Origin: a virus
IMG/VR virus record: IMGVR_UViG_3300036406_000404
Location: 1-44,308 of that record
Length of the DNA stretch: 44,308 nucleotides
Reading direction: 5' to 3' (one strand)
Translations under genes and position numbers: made by a program
The notes under the pieces: model-generated
What the model was told of the DNA's origin: nothing
The model's database searches: none
What the model saw: only the letters and a program-made list of their open reading frames with translations
Shown here: piece by piece, positions 8,588 through 18,138 of the stretch
Numbering within the stretch: position 1 is the first letter of the stretch
Layout: every line of letters starts with the position of its first letter

Positions 8588-9511
8588 TTGGCGACAGTCA
8601 GGATTCTCCGATCAACGACGGCTGGCAACGTACCGCCATCGCTCGTCTCTGGGCAGATCGCCATCAACGAAGGCGACGGCAAGCTGTTCTACCGCAACGG
8701 CTCGGGGGTCGTCACCGCACTGCCGACCGGCGCGTCTCTTGTTCGACACGCAACGACGGCTGGTTTTCCTGCGACAGGTCAGGAAGGGGTGTTATACCTC
8801 AGTGTTGATACCTCCAAAATATACCGATGGGAATCAACTGTATATGTCGAAGTGGCAGCTATAGCGACGACCGTATCGGCTAGTGACATCACAAGTGGTA
8901 TCCTGCCAGATGCGAGGTTAAGCGGCGACGTTACGCGGAACGAAAATCTTCGATGGGCGATGCAGACCACCGCTGCATCGATTGACTGGTTGCCGAGAAA
9001 CCACGGAACGATAGGCAATGCAAGTGCCACAAGCGGCAATCTGAAGCTGGCGTTTTTCACGGCTCCGTACAACTTGACAGCTACGACGATTACGTTCGTA
9101 AACGCTGGAACGAGTACCGCATCGCTGTCGCTGTGCAGGTTTGCGCTGTTCACTGTGAGCGAGACGATCACTGATTCTGTTACGGCCACAACCCCGTCGA
9201 TCACTATGGTTGCACGCACGGCGAGCGACACCACAATCGGCAACGTCGCGAATACGATCTACTCTCGCGCGTTTAGTACCACTGGCGGGTACCCTGCGTC
9301 CTACAACCTTGTCGCCGGGACTCGCTACGCGGTCGGCCTACTGATTGTCGGCAGCACGCCCGGAACATGGCAGGCGGCTACCGTCACTTCCGGCAGCTTT
9401 ATGAGGCTGCCGCCGATGGCTGCTGGTGCTGTTACTGGCCTAACGGATATCCCGACAGCCGCAACAAGTGTGCCTTTTGGCAACTTCATCCTATACGGGC
9501 GGATCTCATGA
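8588..9511 (+). CDS. Tail fibre protein with TTG start
   Basis: The previous stop codon TAG (8585-8587) is followed at once by TTG (8588), giving an anchor module like that of its neighbours: RSTTAGNVPPSLVSGQIAIN with EGDGKLFYRNGSG. A second shared module, ATTAGFPATG ... YLSVDTSKIYRW (residues about 55-80), recurs in the gene at 9885. The remaining 200 residues are a beta-rich tip, Thr/Ser/Ala-rich, and are probably the receptor-binding part. The use of TTG is inferred because the anchor begins exactly there and no ATG precedes it. Confidence 0.75.
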   Translation: MATVRILRSTTAGNVPPSLVSGQIAINEGDGKLFYRNGSGVVTALPTGASLVRHATTAGFPATGQEGVLYLSVDTSKIYRWESTVYVEVAAIATTVSASDITSGILPDARLSGDVTRNENLRWAMQTTAASIDWLPRNHGTIGNASATSGNLKLAFFTAPYNLTATTITFVNAGTSTASLSLCRFALFTVSETITDSVTATTPSITMVARTASDTTIGNVANTIYSRAFSTTGGYPASYNLVAGTRYAVGLLIVGSTPGTWQAATVTSGSFMRLPPMAAGAVTGLTDIPTAATSVPFGNFILYGRIS

Positions 9512-9867
9512 CCACCACCTATCTCGGCATTATCGATGGCATGCGCGTCTGGGAAGTGCGTGACGAGGATGGCAACGTCATCGGCAGGAACCAGCAGGCC
9601 GTTGAGCCTGAGACGCCCCTCGTTCCCGCAAGCGTCTCTGCTCGCCAGATACGCCTTTGGTTGATTAGGAACAGCGTCTCACTGGCACAGGTAGATGCAG
9701 CTATAGACGCGATCCCCGATCAGATACAGAGAGACTCTGTGCGAGTGGAGTGGGACTACGCACCGTACGTTGAGCGGTCGCACAAGATGCTTATCCCCTT
9801 GGCGACAGCCTTGGGCCTTACGGCTGAGCAGGTTGATCAGGCGTTTGTTGAAGCGTCAATCATTTGA
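9508..9867 (+). CDS. Small tail-fibre-associated protein
   Basis: The start is ATG 9508, in an ATGA overlap with the preceding fibre; an upstream extension to 9367 is out-of-frame fibre sequence. The 119-residue product has a short beta N-terminus and a helical C-terminal domain (SVSARQIRLWLIRNSVSL ... VEWDYAPYVERSHKM ... LGLTAEQVDQAF). I recognise this as a small domain common beside tail fibre genes of phages; its exact role (assembly or baseplate accessory) is not established to my knowledge. Confidence 0.75.
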   Translation: MTTTYLGIIDGMRVWEVRDEDGNVIGRNQQAVEPETPLVPASVSARQIRLWLIRNSVSLAQVDAAIDAIPDQIQRDSVRVEWDYAPYVERSHKMLIPLATALGLTAEQVDQAFVEASII

Positions 9868-9884
9868 TTCGGGCTAGGTAACAC

Positions 9885-10859
9885 ATGCCACTCTCTTTCC
9901 CAGGTTCCCCATCCGCTGGACAGACCAGCCAGCAGAACGGCAGAACGTATGTCTGGAATTCCCCCGCGTGGGAACTCGTCGCTGCGAGTGGCGGTGTGTT
10001 CACTGCGGCGACAGTCGCAGGCTTTCCCGCAACCGGGGTTGGCGGCGTGATTTACCTTGCGACCGATACGGCTAGGACATACCAATGGCAGGGCGCTTAC
10101 ATTGAGTTAGGTGTGAGTGGTGGTGGCACGGACGTTGAACTGCGTGCGCTGTTCACTCCCGCTGCCCCAACGAGCGTGACCGCGACTGGCGGCAACGCGC
10201 AGGCCACAGTCTCATGGACAGCACCGACTGTCATTTCGGTCACTCCAATAACCGACTACACCCTTCAGTACAGCACCAACAGCGGCTCCACTTGGACGAC
10301 GTTCGCGCGGGCCGCGTCAACCGCTACATCGGCCACCGTGACGGGACTCACCAACGGTACGGCTGTTGTCTTCAGAGTATCCGCGACGAATGGAGTGGGC
10401 ACTAGCAGCTACTCAGCGGCATCCACTGCGGTAACGCCTGCGGCTGCGGCCCCAATCGCATACGCCAACAAGTTTGGGAACGGCTCTTACACCCTGACAG
10501 GCACGGGCACCATCACGGCAACCGTGACCAGCGTTGACAATAACGACACTCGCCTCTGGCTGCTCATCGGGACTAGTGGCACGCTCTCCTACACGGTCAC
10601 GGCAAGCAGCGAGAACGGGTTTGACGGTGGTGCTCTTTATCGCACTTCGTCGTCTCCCGCCAGCCACTCGTTGGCCGATAGTGGTTACAGCAATCACCCG
10701 GTCGGCCTGACTGTAACCTCTGGAATAGTTACCGGCACCTCATCGTCCACTGGCACTGTAGCCGTCACGGCGGGGCAATATCTTGTCCTTCGGTACACCA
10801 AGGACAGCGAAGTGTCAGAGGGCAACGACCGCATCACGGCCGTACTCAACATCGCATAG
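9885..10859 (+). CDS. Adhesin with fibronectin type III domain
   Basis: The 324-residue protein begins with a PSAGQTSQQNGRTYVWN ... WELVAASGG module that recurs in the next gene. It continues with the AGFPATG ... YLATDTARTYQW module shared with the gene at 8588. Residues about 90-180 form a fibronectin type III domain (APTSVTATGGNAQATVSW, DYTLQYSTNSGSTW, VTGLTNGTAVVFRVSATN). The last 140 residues are a beta-rich Thr/Ser tip. It is probably a virion adhesin built by shuffling of modules. Confidence 0.8.
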   Translation: MPLSFPGSPSAGQTSQQNGRTYVWNSPAWELVAASGGVFTAATVAGFPATGVGGVIYLATDTARTYQWQGAYIELGVSGGGTDVELRALFTPAAPTSVTATGGNAQATVSWTAPTVISVTPITDYTLQYSTNSGSTWTTFARAASTATSATVTGLTNGTAVVFRVSATNGVGTSSYSAASTAVTPAAAAPIAYANKFGNGSYTLTGTGTITATVTSVDNNDTRLWLLIGTSGTLSYTVTASSENGFDGGALYRTSSSPASHSLADSGYSNHPVGLTVTSGIVTGTSSSTGTVAVTAGQYLVLRYTKDSEVSEGNDRITAVLNIA

Positions 10860-10868
10860 GACTAGCAC

Positions 10869-11792
10869 ATGCCCCTCACCCCTCCAGCATCGCCCACAAC
10901 GGGACAGCTATACACATCCAACGGTCGCACTTGGGCGTGGACGGGCGTGGCTTGGGAACTCGTCGCGAGTGGTGGTCTAAGCTGGTCAGCCGCGCCAGCG
11001 TCCGCAACGGCAGAAGGAGCAGCGGGGAGCATCGCGTACGACAACGCCAGTGGATTTTTCTATGTCGCAACGGCTACGAACACCTGGAAGCGTGCGGCAG
11101 TGTCAACGTGGGAAACAGACGCTTTTGCCAGCAGTGTTGTTTTGCTTATGCACGCTGATGGCACGCTGGCGGACTCGTCCACTTACGCGAGAACGGTAAC
11201 GCCCTACGGTTCACCTACTGCCACGGGCACGCCCCGTTTCGGCAGCGGGGCGCTCGCGTTTAACGGCTATACCGATTACCTGACTGTGCCGTCCTCATCC
11301 AGTCTTGATCTGGGCAGCAATTACACGCTGGAGTGCTGGATATACCCGAATAGCTCAACGCTTTCTGGAGGCATTCTTCACCGAGGCAGATATTCTACGG
11401 CAGGCACTTCTTGGGACGGGATGACTGCATCCATTCGCGCGCTCGGCACTTACATGCGATTTTACTTTGTGTCGCAAGGCAGCACCGAGCAGACCGTTGA
11501 CGTTTCGCAAACGTATTTCCCAGCCAATACGTGGACGCATTTAGCAATGGTGCGGTCTGGCACGTCTGGCTATGTATTTGCGGGCGGCCAGTTGGTTGGC
11601 ACAATCTCCAGTCTTGGTGCCCCGGTGGCTTCGACACATCCTTTATATATCGGCACATGGGAGTACAACGTAAACGGCAGTTCTACATTTGCAGGCTACT
11701 GGGACGGCAGGATGGACGAGATACGTATTACCACTGCTGCCCGCTATACATCTGCGTTCACTCCTCCTGCGGCAGCGTTCCCGAATCCATGA
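10869..11792 (+). CDS. LamG/concanavalin-like lectin adhesin
   Basis: After an N-terminal module like that of its neighbour (PPASPTTGQLYTSNGRTWAW, WELVASGG) comes a laminin G/concanavalin A-like jelly roll at residues about 95-300. Its marks are LLMHADGTLADSS, a GSGALAFNGYTDYLTVP strand, LDLGSNYTLECWIYPN, WTHLAMVRSG and a final MDEIRIT strand. Such domains in phages bind glycans on the cell surface. TAGGAC precedes the ATG, as it does for the following gene. Confidence 0.85.
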   Translation: MPLTPPASPTTGQLYTSNGRTWAWTGVAWELVASGGLSWSAAPASATAEGAAGSIAYDNASGFFYVATATNTWKRAAVSTWETDAFASSVVLLMHADGTLADSSTYARTVTPYGSPTATGTPRFGSGALAFNGYTDYLTVPSSSSLDLGSNYTLECWIYPNSSTLSGGILHRGRYSTAGTSWDGMTASIRALGTYMRFYFVSQGSTEQTVDVSQTYFPANTWTHLAMVRSGTSGYVFAGGQLVGTISSLGAPVASTHPLYIGTWEYNVNGSSTFAGYWDGRMDEIRITTAARYTSAFTPPAAAFPNP

Positions 11793-11860
11793 CCATCCCC
11801 CTCGCCGCTCTCCGCGCCTTTCTCGGGCAATAGCCTATAGGCCCATTTCGTAGGACTGCC

Positions 11861-13891
11861 ATGCCCCCTCCCCGCCTAAAACGCAGCAACACGGCCGGAC
11901 AAGTCCCAGCCTCGCTGGCTGACGGCGAAATCGCCATTAACCAAGCGGATGGCAAGCTGTACTACCAGACTGCCGCCGGGGGCGTATCGACGTTCCTGTC
12001 CCTGCCTACGGCCCATAAGTCCTCGCACGCTACTGGCGGCTCCGATGCCCTGTCCGCTGCGGACATTGGCGCGATTACACAGACTGCCGCGGACGGGCGT
12101 TACGTGAACGTGACCGGCGACACCATGACAGGCGGGCTGGCGATCAATGCGGCCACGCCACTGACCGTCACGGGCGGGAGAACATTTCTAGCGCCCGCCA
12201 GTGAGCCGTATGGCCTGGGCGTGCGGTATGTGTCAACCGGCGGTCCAGTGTACTTTGGTGCCACAGACGGTACGCCAACCCCCGGAGCGCAAATCAGCAA
12301 GGCTGGCGGCGGGGCGCTCATGTCGTTTACGAACGACGGGGCCGCGTCCATCCCGGGCACCCTGACGGTTGGCGGCGTTGCGGTGGTGGTGACAACGGAC
12401 TCCAGGCTTTCTGACGCGCGCACGCCCGCCTCGCATGTCCACGGCAACATCACTAACGCCGGTGCCATCGGTTCCACATCGGGACTGCCGATCATCACCA
12501 CCACCAGCGGTGTTCTAACAGTCGGAGCGTTCGGGACTGCGGCTGGATCTTTCTGCCAGGGCAACGACTCGCGATTGTCGGACGCACGCACGCCCGCCGC
12601 CCACACGCACGGCAGCATAACGAACGCCGGTGCTATTGGGTCTACCTCTGGGTTGCCAATCATCACCACCACCTCTGGCGTGTTGAGCGCGGGCGCATTT
12701 GGGACGGCAGCGGGTTCTTTCTGCCAAGGCAACGACTCCAGGCTTTCTGACGCGCGCACGCCTCTGGCTCACACGCAGGCTGCGTCAACGATCACAGACT
12801 TCGCAACGGAAGCGGCAAAGTATGGACCCGTGACAAGCGTGAACGGCTTAACTGGGGCTGTGACCGTTTCGTCTGGCAGTTCGATCAGCGACGGCAACAA
12901 GGGTGACATCACCGTCAGCGGCTCTGGTGAAACGTGGACAATCAATGCCAGCGCTGTGATCACAGCCGACATTGCTGGCAGTGCAGTCACCTACGCCAAG
13001 ATTCAGAACGTCTCTGCCACTGACAGGCTTCTTGGCCGGTCCACTGCGGGGGCTGGTGTCATTGAAGAAATCACCTGCACTGCGTTCGGTCGAAGCATTC
13101 TGGCCGGAGCGGATGCGGCTGCGGTTCGCACAACACTCAACGCGGTGTCCAAGGCAGGCGACACCATCTCGGGCGCGCTGACCTGCACCGGAGCCATCAC
13201 GGGGCAGACGGGCCTTAACATCTCAGGTGGCCGCTCGCTGTGTCGGTCCAATGACTCGCAGTACGGGGTTGGGTCGGCTTACGGAATCGGCGGCGGTTAC
13301 GTGTACTTCGGTGCGGTGAGCGCACACGCCACTCCCGATGCGGCTATCAGTGCCGCGGGCGGCGTTACGCTCATGACGCTTCAGAACGGCGGCAACGTGG
13401 GCATCGGCACTTCCAGCCCTGCCGTCAAGCTGGATGTGGCAGGAGCTATCCGCGCCTCAACGGGAGTTCTGTTTGGAACGAATACAGCCGCTGCCAACAC
13501 GTTGGACGATTACGAGGAAGGAACATGGACTCCTACCTTTGTCTCGGGCTTTTCGTCTGTGACCGTCATCAACGCAGTGGGACGATACATCAAAATTGGG
13601 CAGCATGTTACAGCCCACATTCGGCTTGGCGTGAGCGCGTTCACTGGCAGCGGGTCGCCTGTTGGGATCTCGCTGCCATTCACCGCTTCTTCGGCATCTG
13701 TCGGAGGTGGTGTTGTTCACTACAGCAACGCCTTCGCTGCTGGCGTAGTGGCCCCGCCTATGCTTTATGGTCCCGATGGCGGATCGTCTACAGCGACTCT
13801 GGTAAAGGCCAACGCCGAAGGCTTTACAGCTAGCGATTTTAAAACCCCAGGATGGACCGTTGGGTTCACGGTCCTCTACACGGCAGACTAA
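11861..13891 (+). CDS. Long tail fibre protein with internal repeats
   Basis: This 676-residue protein carries the anchor module RSNTAGQVPASLADGEIAIN with QADGKLYYQTAAGG, closely like the fibre at 8588. It then has a long shaft with a 56-residue repeat (DSRLSDARTP ... GSFCQGN), two full copies plus a partial one. The C-terminal third (after about 540) has the TLDDYEEGTWTP motif common at the start of phage fibre tips. This looks like the main trimeric receptor-binding fibre. TAGGAC lies before ATG 11861. Confidence 0.85.
   Translation: MPPPRLKRSNTAGQVPASLADGEIAINQADGKLYYQTAAGGVSTFLSLPTAHKSSHATGGSDALSAADIGAITQTAADGRYVNVTGDTMTGGLAINAATPLTVTGGRTFLAPASEPYGLGVRYVSTGGPVYFGATDGTPTPGAQISKAGGGALMSFTNDGAASIPGTLTVGGVAVVVTTDSRLSDARTPASHVHGNITNAGAIGSTSGLPIITTTSGVLTVGAFGTAAGSFCQGNDSRLSDARTPAAHTHGSITNAGAIGSTSGLPIITTTSGVLSAGAFGTAAGSFCQGNDSRLSDARTPLAHTQAASTITDFATEAAKYGPVTSVNGLTGAVTVSSGSSISDGNKGDITVSGSGETWTINASAVITADIAGSAVTYAKIQNVSATDRLLGRSTAGAGVIEEITCTAFGRSILAGADAAAVRTTLNAVSKAGDTISGALTCTGAITGQTGLNISGGRSLCRSNDSQYGVGSAYGIGGGYVYFGAVSAHATPDAAISAAGGVTLMTLQNGGNVGIGTSSPAVKLDVAGAIRASTGVLFGTNTAAANTLDDYEEGTWTPTFVSGFSSVTVINAVGRYIKIGQHVTAHIRLGVSAFTGSGSPVGISLPFTASSASVGGGVVHYSNAFAAGVVAPPMLYGPDGGSSTATLVKANAEGFTASDFKTPGWTVGFTVLYTAD
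12398..12778 (+). repeat. 168-bp direct repeat within the long tail fibre gene
   Basis: Units begin at 12398, 12566 and 12734 (exact period 168 bases, 56 codons). Two are complete and the third stops after about 45 bases. Each begins with codons for DSRLSDARTP. Much synonymous and some non-synonymous divergence shows the duplication is not very recent. It sets the length of the fibre shaft. Confidence 0.85.
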
Positions 13892-13893
13892 AT

Positions 13894-14142
13894 ATGGCAC
13901 TTACGCAAACGTCAGAAGTAGATCGGGTGGAAGTTGTGGGCGCGCATCGCTCCGTCCAAGTACGTGAGGCAATCATTGTTCGCGACGGGGATGCGGAGAT
14001 CGCGCGCAACTTCCATCGTCACATCATTCACCCGGGCGACGACTACTCGTCCGAGATTCCGCTTGTTCAAGCCGTATGCGAGGCGGCTCACACTGCTGAA
14101 GTTATTGCCGCATACCAAGCTAGTCTGAACGGAGAAGCGTGA
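13894..14142 (+). CDS. Small protein downstream of the fibre array
   Basis: The ATG at 13894 lies two bases after the stop of the long fibre; the in-frame extension back to 13852 is fibre sequence. The 82-residue product (MALTQTSEVDRVEVVG start, then mixed alpha/beta with two His in HRHIIHPGDDYS) has no membrane segment. It ends in a GTGA overlap with the adaptor gene. Position suggests a fibre attachment or tail accessory protein; I recognise no family. Confidence 0.7.
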   Translation: MALTQTSEVDRVEVVGAHRSVQVREAIIVRDGDAEIARNFHRHIIHPGDDYSSEIPLVQAVCEAAHTAEVIAAYQASLNGEA

Positions 14143-15281
14143 CCGTGCTTACCTACTACGACGCAGTCGAACATCTCATCACCAGCAGTTCTGGTGGACC
14201 GCAGGATGCAGAGCAGACCGACATCCGCACATCCATCCAGCGCGCGTACAGCGAACTCTCAACGATCCGCGACTGGAACTACTACCAGACTCATGGCCGC
14301 ATCCGGTTCTCCATCAACTGGTACGGCTCGGTCACCTACAGCCAAGACACAAGGTTCTTCGACCTGTCGTCTGGGGACGCATTCCCGACTAACTCGGCGC
14401 TGTCTCGCATGCGCCTCAACAACACGGTCGCGAAGATCGCCACTCGCGTCAGCAGCACCCGACTGCTCTGCGACCCGATCCTGACTCCTTCCAGCGATTT
14501 CCTCAATCCCACCGCTGCCACGCTGTACCAAGACACCTTCCCTCTGCCGTCCGACTTCCGGTCGCTGGACTCCCCAATCGACCATGTCGCTTGGACGCGG
14601 TTCATCTACGTGTCCGCAGACCAAGCGATGAAGCTGGAGAACGCCAACAACCTTGCGGGACCGCCGCATGCGTGGACGGTCATCAAGGATCCGCATGGCA
14701 CTGGGTGGGCGATTAAGGTTGTTGGGTATCCGGTAGCCAACTCCAACTTGGACTTCACGTACCGACGCCTCCCCCGCCGCCTGCGGATCTCAGGCCATGA
14801 GGCTGGCTCGCGTCAGGGCACGGTGACCATTGCGGGCACAGCCGTCACGGGAACGGGCACTGCATTCACAGCCGCCATGGTGGGTTCAGTCCTGCGAGTG
14901 GGAACCTCCACGGATTTCCCTGGTAGCGACGGTTCGCTCCTACCCTACCAAGGCGAGGCAGTCATCGCTTCGGTCGCCAGCGCGACCTCTTGCACGTTGG
15001 CTACCTCCCTCACGGCCACTGGCGCGAAGTATCTCGTCACCGACATTGTGGACATGTCGCCCGGGATGAATAACGGGTTCTTGTCCTGTGCTGCGTACTG
15101 GCTGGCCCGCACGCGCAACACCAAGCCCGACAACGCCTTTGCCATGTACCAGCGGGACTTGCGGCTGGCCATGGAGTCGGATGCCCTTACTCCATTCCAG
15201 CAACCGCAGCGAGTGATCTTCGACGCTATGGCGTGGAGGACTCCGCTGCAGGCCGACAACTTTGATGGAGGCAACCCATGA
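14139..15281 (+). CDS. Putative head-tail adaptor/neck protein
   Basis: The GTG at 14139 overlaps the preceding stop (GTGA); a second GTG at 14145 is possible. The 380-residue protein starts with a helical region (SIQRAYSELSTIRDWNYY). It continues with segments ending in LPSDFRSLDSPI and a beta-rich insertion with Thr/Gly repeats at about 225-290. The C-terminus is helical (LSCAAYWLARTRNTKPDNAF ... MYQRDLRLAM). The pattern of an N-terminal helical bundle plus the PSDFR-type motif is what I know from phage neck/adaptor proteins acting below the portal. The family assignment is tentative. Confidence 0.6.
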   Translation: MTVLTYYDAVEHLITSSSGGPQDAEQTDIRTSIQRAYSELSTIRDWNYYQTHGRIRFSINWYGSVTYSQDTRFFDLSSGDAFPTNSALSRMRLNNTVAKIATRVSSTRLLCDPILTPSSDFLNPTAATLYQDTFPLPSDFRSLDSPIDHVAWTRFIYVSADQAMKLENANNLAGPPHAWTVIKDPHGTGWAIKVVGYPVANSNLDFTYRRLPRRLRISGHEAGSRQGTVTIAGTAVTGTGTAFTAAMVGSVLRVGTSTDFPGSDGSLLPYQGEAVIASVASATSCTLATSLTATGAKYLVTDIVDMSPGMNNGFLSCAAYWLARTRNTKPDNAFAMYQRDLRLAMESDALTPFQQPQRVIFDAMAWRTPLQADNFDGGNP

Positions 15282-15553
15282 TCGTTATCGACAAGTGGGC
15301 GGGGCTGGTCACCAACGCATCGTCGTATGCCACACCTCCCGGGTCCACGGTACAGCAAATCAACCTGCAGTGCTTGGTGCCCGGGAAGCTCACCGTTCGT
15401 TCGGGCCTGTCGCCCATCACGTTCACTTCTGCCGACTCCACGGCATCTCCGATTGTATCTGCCTTCCGATACCAGAGCGGCACAGGCGAGCATCTCGTCT
15501 ACCAAGATTCAGCCGGACGCATCTACTCCTCCGTAAAGACAGGTAGCGCCTAA
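15278..15553 (+). CDS. Small tail/neck protein, perhaps the detached N-terminus of the next gene
   Basis: The 91-residue product (MIVIDKWAGLVTNASSYATP, LVPGKLTVRSGLSPI) resembles the extreme N-terminus of large phage tail/stabilisation proteins: an Asn-x-x-x-x-Pro segment, then LxVRxG. Here it is a separate reading frame joined by TAATG to the 861-residue protein that follows. I infer that one ancestral tail protein may have been split, but a free-standing small protein is equally possible. It overlaps the preceding gene by ATGA. Confidence 0.7.
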   Translation: MIVIDKWAGLVTNASSYATPPGSTVQQINLQCLVPGKLTVRSGLSPITFTSADSTASPIVSAFRYQSGTGEHLVYQDSAGRIYSSVKTGSA

Positions 15554-18138
15554 TGACCTATCTGGCCCAACGTCGATCCGGCCAAGTCGTCTCAATCTCA
15601 ATGACTACTGGCGGTTCCGGCTACACCGCCCCACCTTCAGTGAGCTTTTCTGGCGGCGGTGGTGCGGGTGCTGCCGGACTTGCCCACATGGCCGGTACGC
15701 AGGTTGAGTCTGTTGTTATCACCAACGGTGGAACAGGCTACACATCCGCGCCAACGGTCACCATCTCGGGCAACGCACAAGCATCCGCGAGCGTGTACAC
15801 CGGCGCGGTTATTCCTGCGTCCTTTGTCCGTTCGCGATTCAATGATCTGTACGTGTTCGACGGCATGGGGCGCGGCCTACGCTGGGACGGCTCTGCGGGC
15901 ACCATGCAACCCATCGGATTGCAAAAGCCATACAAGGGACCGGCTGTCGCCATCGCCAGTTCCTCCATGGCTGGCTATGTGGATGCCGTCAATGTCGTCA
16001 GCCCCGGCAACGGTTACTCCGCGGCTCCGACAGTCACCTTCTCTGGCGGGTCACCAACAAAGACGGCAGTGGCGCGAGCGGATGTCGCAGGAGGACGGGT
16101 TGTCGGCATCACCGTCTCGGAGCCGGGGGCAGGCTACACATCCGCTCCCTCTGTGTCGATCAGCAACAGCAATGCTTCCGGTGCTTCGTTCTCTCTTGGA
16201 GTGTCAGGGTCCGTGCAGGCAGTCACGGTGGTCAATGGTGGCTCTGGCTATACCACCGCACCCACGGTTGTGTTCTCCAGCGCGCAGGGTCTGACTAGCG
16301 CGAATGCTGTCGTCACCATCTCTGAGTCGGGAGCGGTTGCGTCCGTAGACCTGCGCTCTGGCGGGAAGGGAGCTACTGGTGCTGTGACTGCCTCGCTGGT
16401 AGGAGGCGGCGGCGCTGGTGCCGTCCTGTCTGTCGGCATGCTGTACGGTGTAGCGGCTGTGACTGTGACCAGCGGAGGGACCGGCTTTCTTGCGCCACCC
16501 GCCATCTCCTTTCAGCCCGACGCCACCGACGATACAGCCTCCGCTGCCGCGGCGACTGCGGCGGTGTCAGGGGGCAGCATAACGAAGGTCACTGTCTTTG
16601 GCGCTGGCGGCTACGCCTTGCCGCCGACTGTCTCTCTTGGCGACTACAACGCGACTGCCACCGCAACTATCTCCAACGTCATGCGGGGCAAGTACAAGTG
16701 CGCGATCCGCTATATCGACTCCACGCCAGAGAAGTTCCGCGGGCCGATCAGTTCTTCGATTTCTGAATTGATTGAGGTGGACGTTCAAAACGGAGCTTCC
16801 TCTTTAACTTGGACTCTTGCGCACGCGGGGCTGGACGACCGTGTCTCGGCCGTAGAGTTGTGGCGCACCACCTCCGACCAGAGCGTTCTTCTGTTCCGCG
16901 TGGCAAAAATCCTGCGGTCTGCTGGGAATTTCACTGGCACGTTCACGGATACGTTCACAGACGAGCAGCTGTCAGACGCTGAGCGCGATGGCTACGGCCT
17001 GCTGCCCGTGACCCTGCCTAGCGGCCAGCTAAACGCCCGCCGCTTTGGTGTGCCGCCAGGGAATTTCTCCGTGGCGTGCATGTTCCAAGACCGCTGCTGG
17101 CTGGCCGTGGATACGACTGGAGAGAAGCCCAACAGCCTCTACTTCTCAGAGGTGGACGAGCCGGAATCCATCCCCTTGGAAAATGAGATTGTTGTCCAAG
17201 AAAACGCGGGCGACTCTGATGCGGTGGTAGCTCTCATCCCTCTGGGATCCTCTCTAATCGCCGCCCAGTCCAGGCATCTATACAAGCTGACCTACGTGGC
17301 CCAGCCCGTGCTAGATGCAAGCATCATGCTGGTGGCCTACCGCGGGGTTCTGAACAGCCGCTGCTGGGATGTGATGGGTGGCGTGGCTTTCATTGCGGAT
17401 AGCTACGGGATGTATGTCTTTGAAGGCCAGAGTGACCAGCCGATCTCTTTGCCGGTGGACAACTACTGGCGCGACGGCATCATCGACTTCTCAAAGTCCT
17501 CCCAGTTTTTTGTGCGGGCCGACCTGGCCACCAAGGTTGTCCGATTCTTCTACTGCAACTCCACTGACGCCTCTCCTTCCCGTGCGCTCTGCTATTCGTT
17601 AACCACAAAGTCTTGGTGGGAAGAACAGTACGCAGTGCCACTGACGGCCGCGGCACCATACGCTATTGGCGGGCAGCAAGGGGTTGCGTACGCAGCGTCT
17701 GGGTTCGTACGGATGGCAGGCTACTCAGACAATGGCACTGCCATCCCGTACAGCTTCCGCTCTGGCAATCTGCAGCTAGTGACTGAGGACAGTAGGCAGG
17801 CCGTGAGCTTGCTGTACACGCCGACTACGGGCGATGCCCCGCTCTCGCTATCCCGCTACTTCAACGGCTCCGACACCCCAAGGCCGAATGCCGTTGCCAG
17901 TGATCGGGGTGATGGATTTGTCCCGGTCGTCCCCGGCGCGGAGTCTGTTCTGAACATGAAGCGCACTCGCTCTGCCCTTGGTGAGGCAAGCGGTGTGGCA
18001 CGCGCCATGTTCAGCGGCGGCAATGAAGAGCGATCCGCTGGGGCCGACAGGCATGTCGCCATAGCGTTTGCTGGCACACAGTCTTCGTCCGCAAATGCAC
18101 CTGCTATACACGCGGTCGTTGTGGAGGGTGCAAAGTAG
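15553..18138 (+). CDS. Large tail protein with Gly-Gly-X-Gly-Tyr repeats
   Basis: This 861-residue protein has two parts. Residues about 15-380 hold seven degenerate units of the type GGSGYTAPPSVSFSG, separated by Gly/Ala/Val-rich spacers. Such repeats are known from phage and bacterial surface proteins and probably form a beta-helix. Residues about 385-860 are a non-repeated body (from KYKCAIRYID) with Trp/Tyr-rich beta segments, reading like a phage tail tube or stabilisation protein. It is coupled by TAATG to the preceding gene and by TAGTG to the next. It is probably a virion tail component; the repeat block looks like an insertion into the older body. Confidence 0.7.
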   Translation: MTYLAQRRSGQVVSISMTTGGSGYTAPPSVSFSGGGGAGAAGLAHMAGTQVESVVITNGGTGYTSAPTVTISGNAQASASVYTGAVIPASFVRSRFNDLYVFDGMGRGLRWDGSAGTMQPIGLQKPYKGPAVAIASSSMAGYVDAVNVVSPGNGYSAAPTVTFSGGSPTKTAVARADVAGGRVVGITVSEPGAGYTSAPSVSISNSNASGASFSLGVSGSVQAVTVVNGGSGYTTAPTVVFSSAQGLTSANAVVTISESGAVASVDLRSGGKGATGAVTASLVGGGGAGAVLSVGMLYGVAAVTVTSGGTGFLAPPAISFQPDATDDTASAAAATAAVSGGSITKVTVFGAGGYALPPTVSLGDYNATATATISNVMRGKYKCAIRYIDSTPEKFRGPISSSISELIEVDVQNGASSLTWTLAHAGLDDRVSAVELWRTTSDQSVLLFRVAKILRSAGNFTGTFTDTFTDEQLSDAERDGYGLLPVTLPSGQLNARRFGVPPGNFSVACMFQDRCWLAVDTTGEKPNSLYFSEVDEPESIPLENEIVVQENAGDSDAVVALIPLGSSLIAAQSRHLYKLTYVAQPVLDASIMLVAYRGVLNSRCWDVMGGVAFIADSYGMYVFEGQSDQPISLPVDNYWRDGIIDFSKSSQFFVRADLATKVVRFFYCNSTDASPSRALCYSLTTKSWWEEQYAVPLTAAAPYAIGGQQGVAYAASGFVRMAGYSDNGTAIPYSFRSGNLQLVTEDSRQAVSLLYTPTTGDAPLSLSRYFNGSDTPRPNAVASDRGDGFVPVVPGAESVLNMKRTRSALGEASGVARAMFSGGNEERSAGADRHVAIAFAGTQSSSANAPAIHAVVVEGAK

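Noticed and set aside
11790-11834. 14-codon frame starting in an ATGA overlap after the LamG-like gene
   Set aside because: It is too short to judge and has no other support than the overlap.
12100-12759. Long minus-strand frame in the fibre gene
   Set aside because: It is the shadow of the 168-bp repeats of the long fibre; the plus frame has clear fibre motifs.
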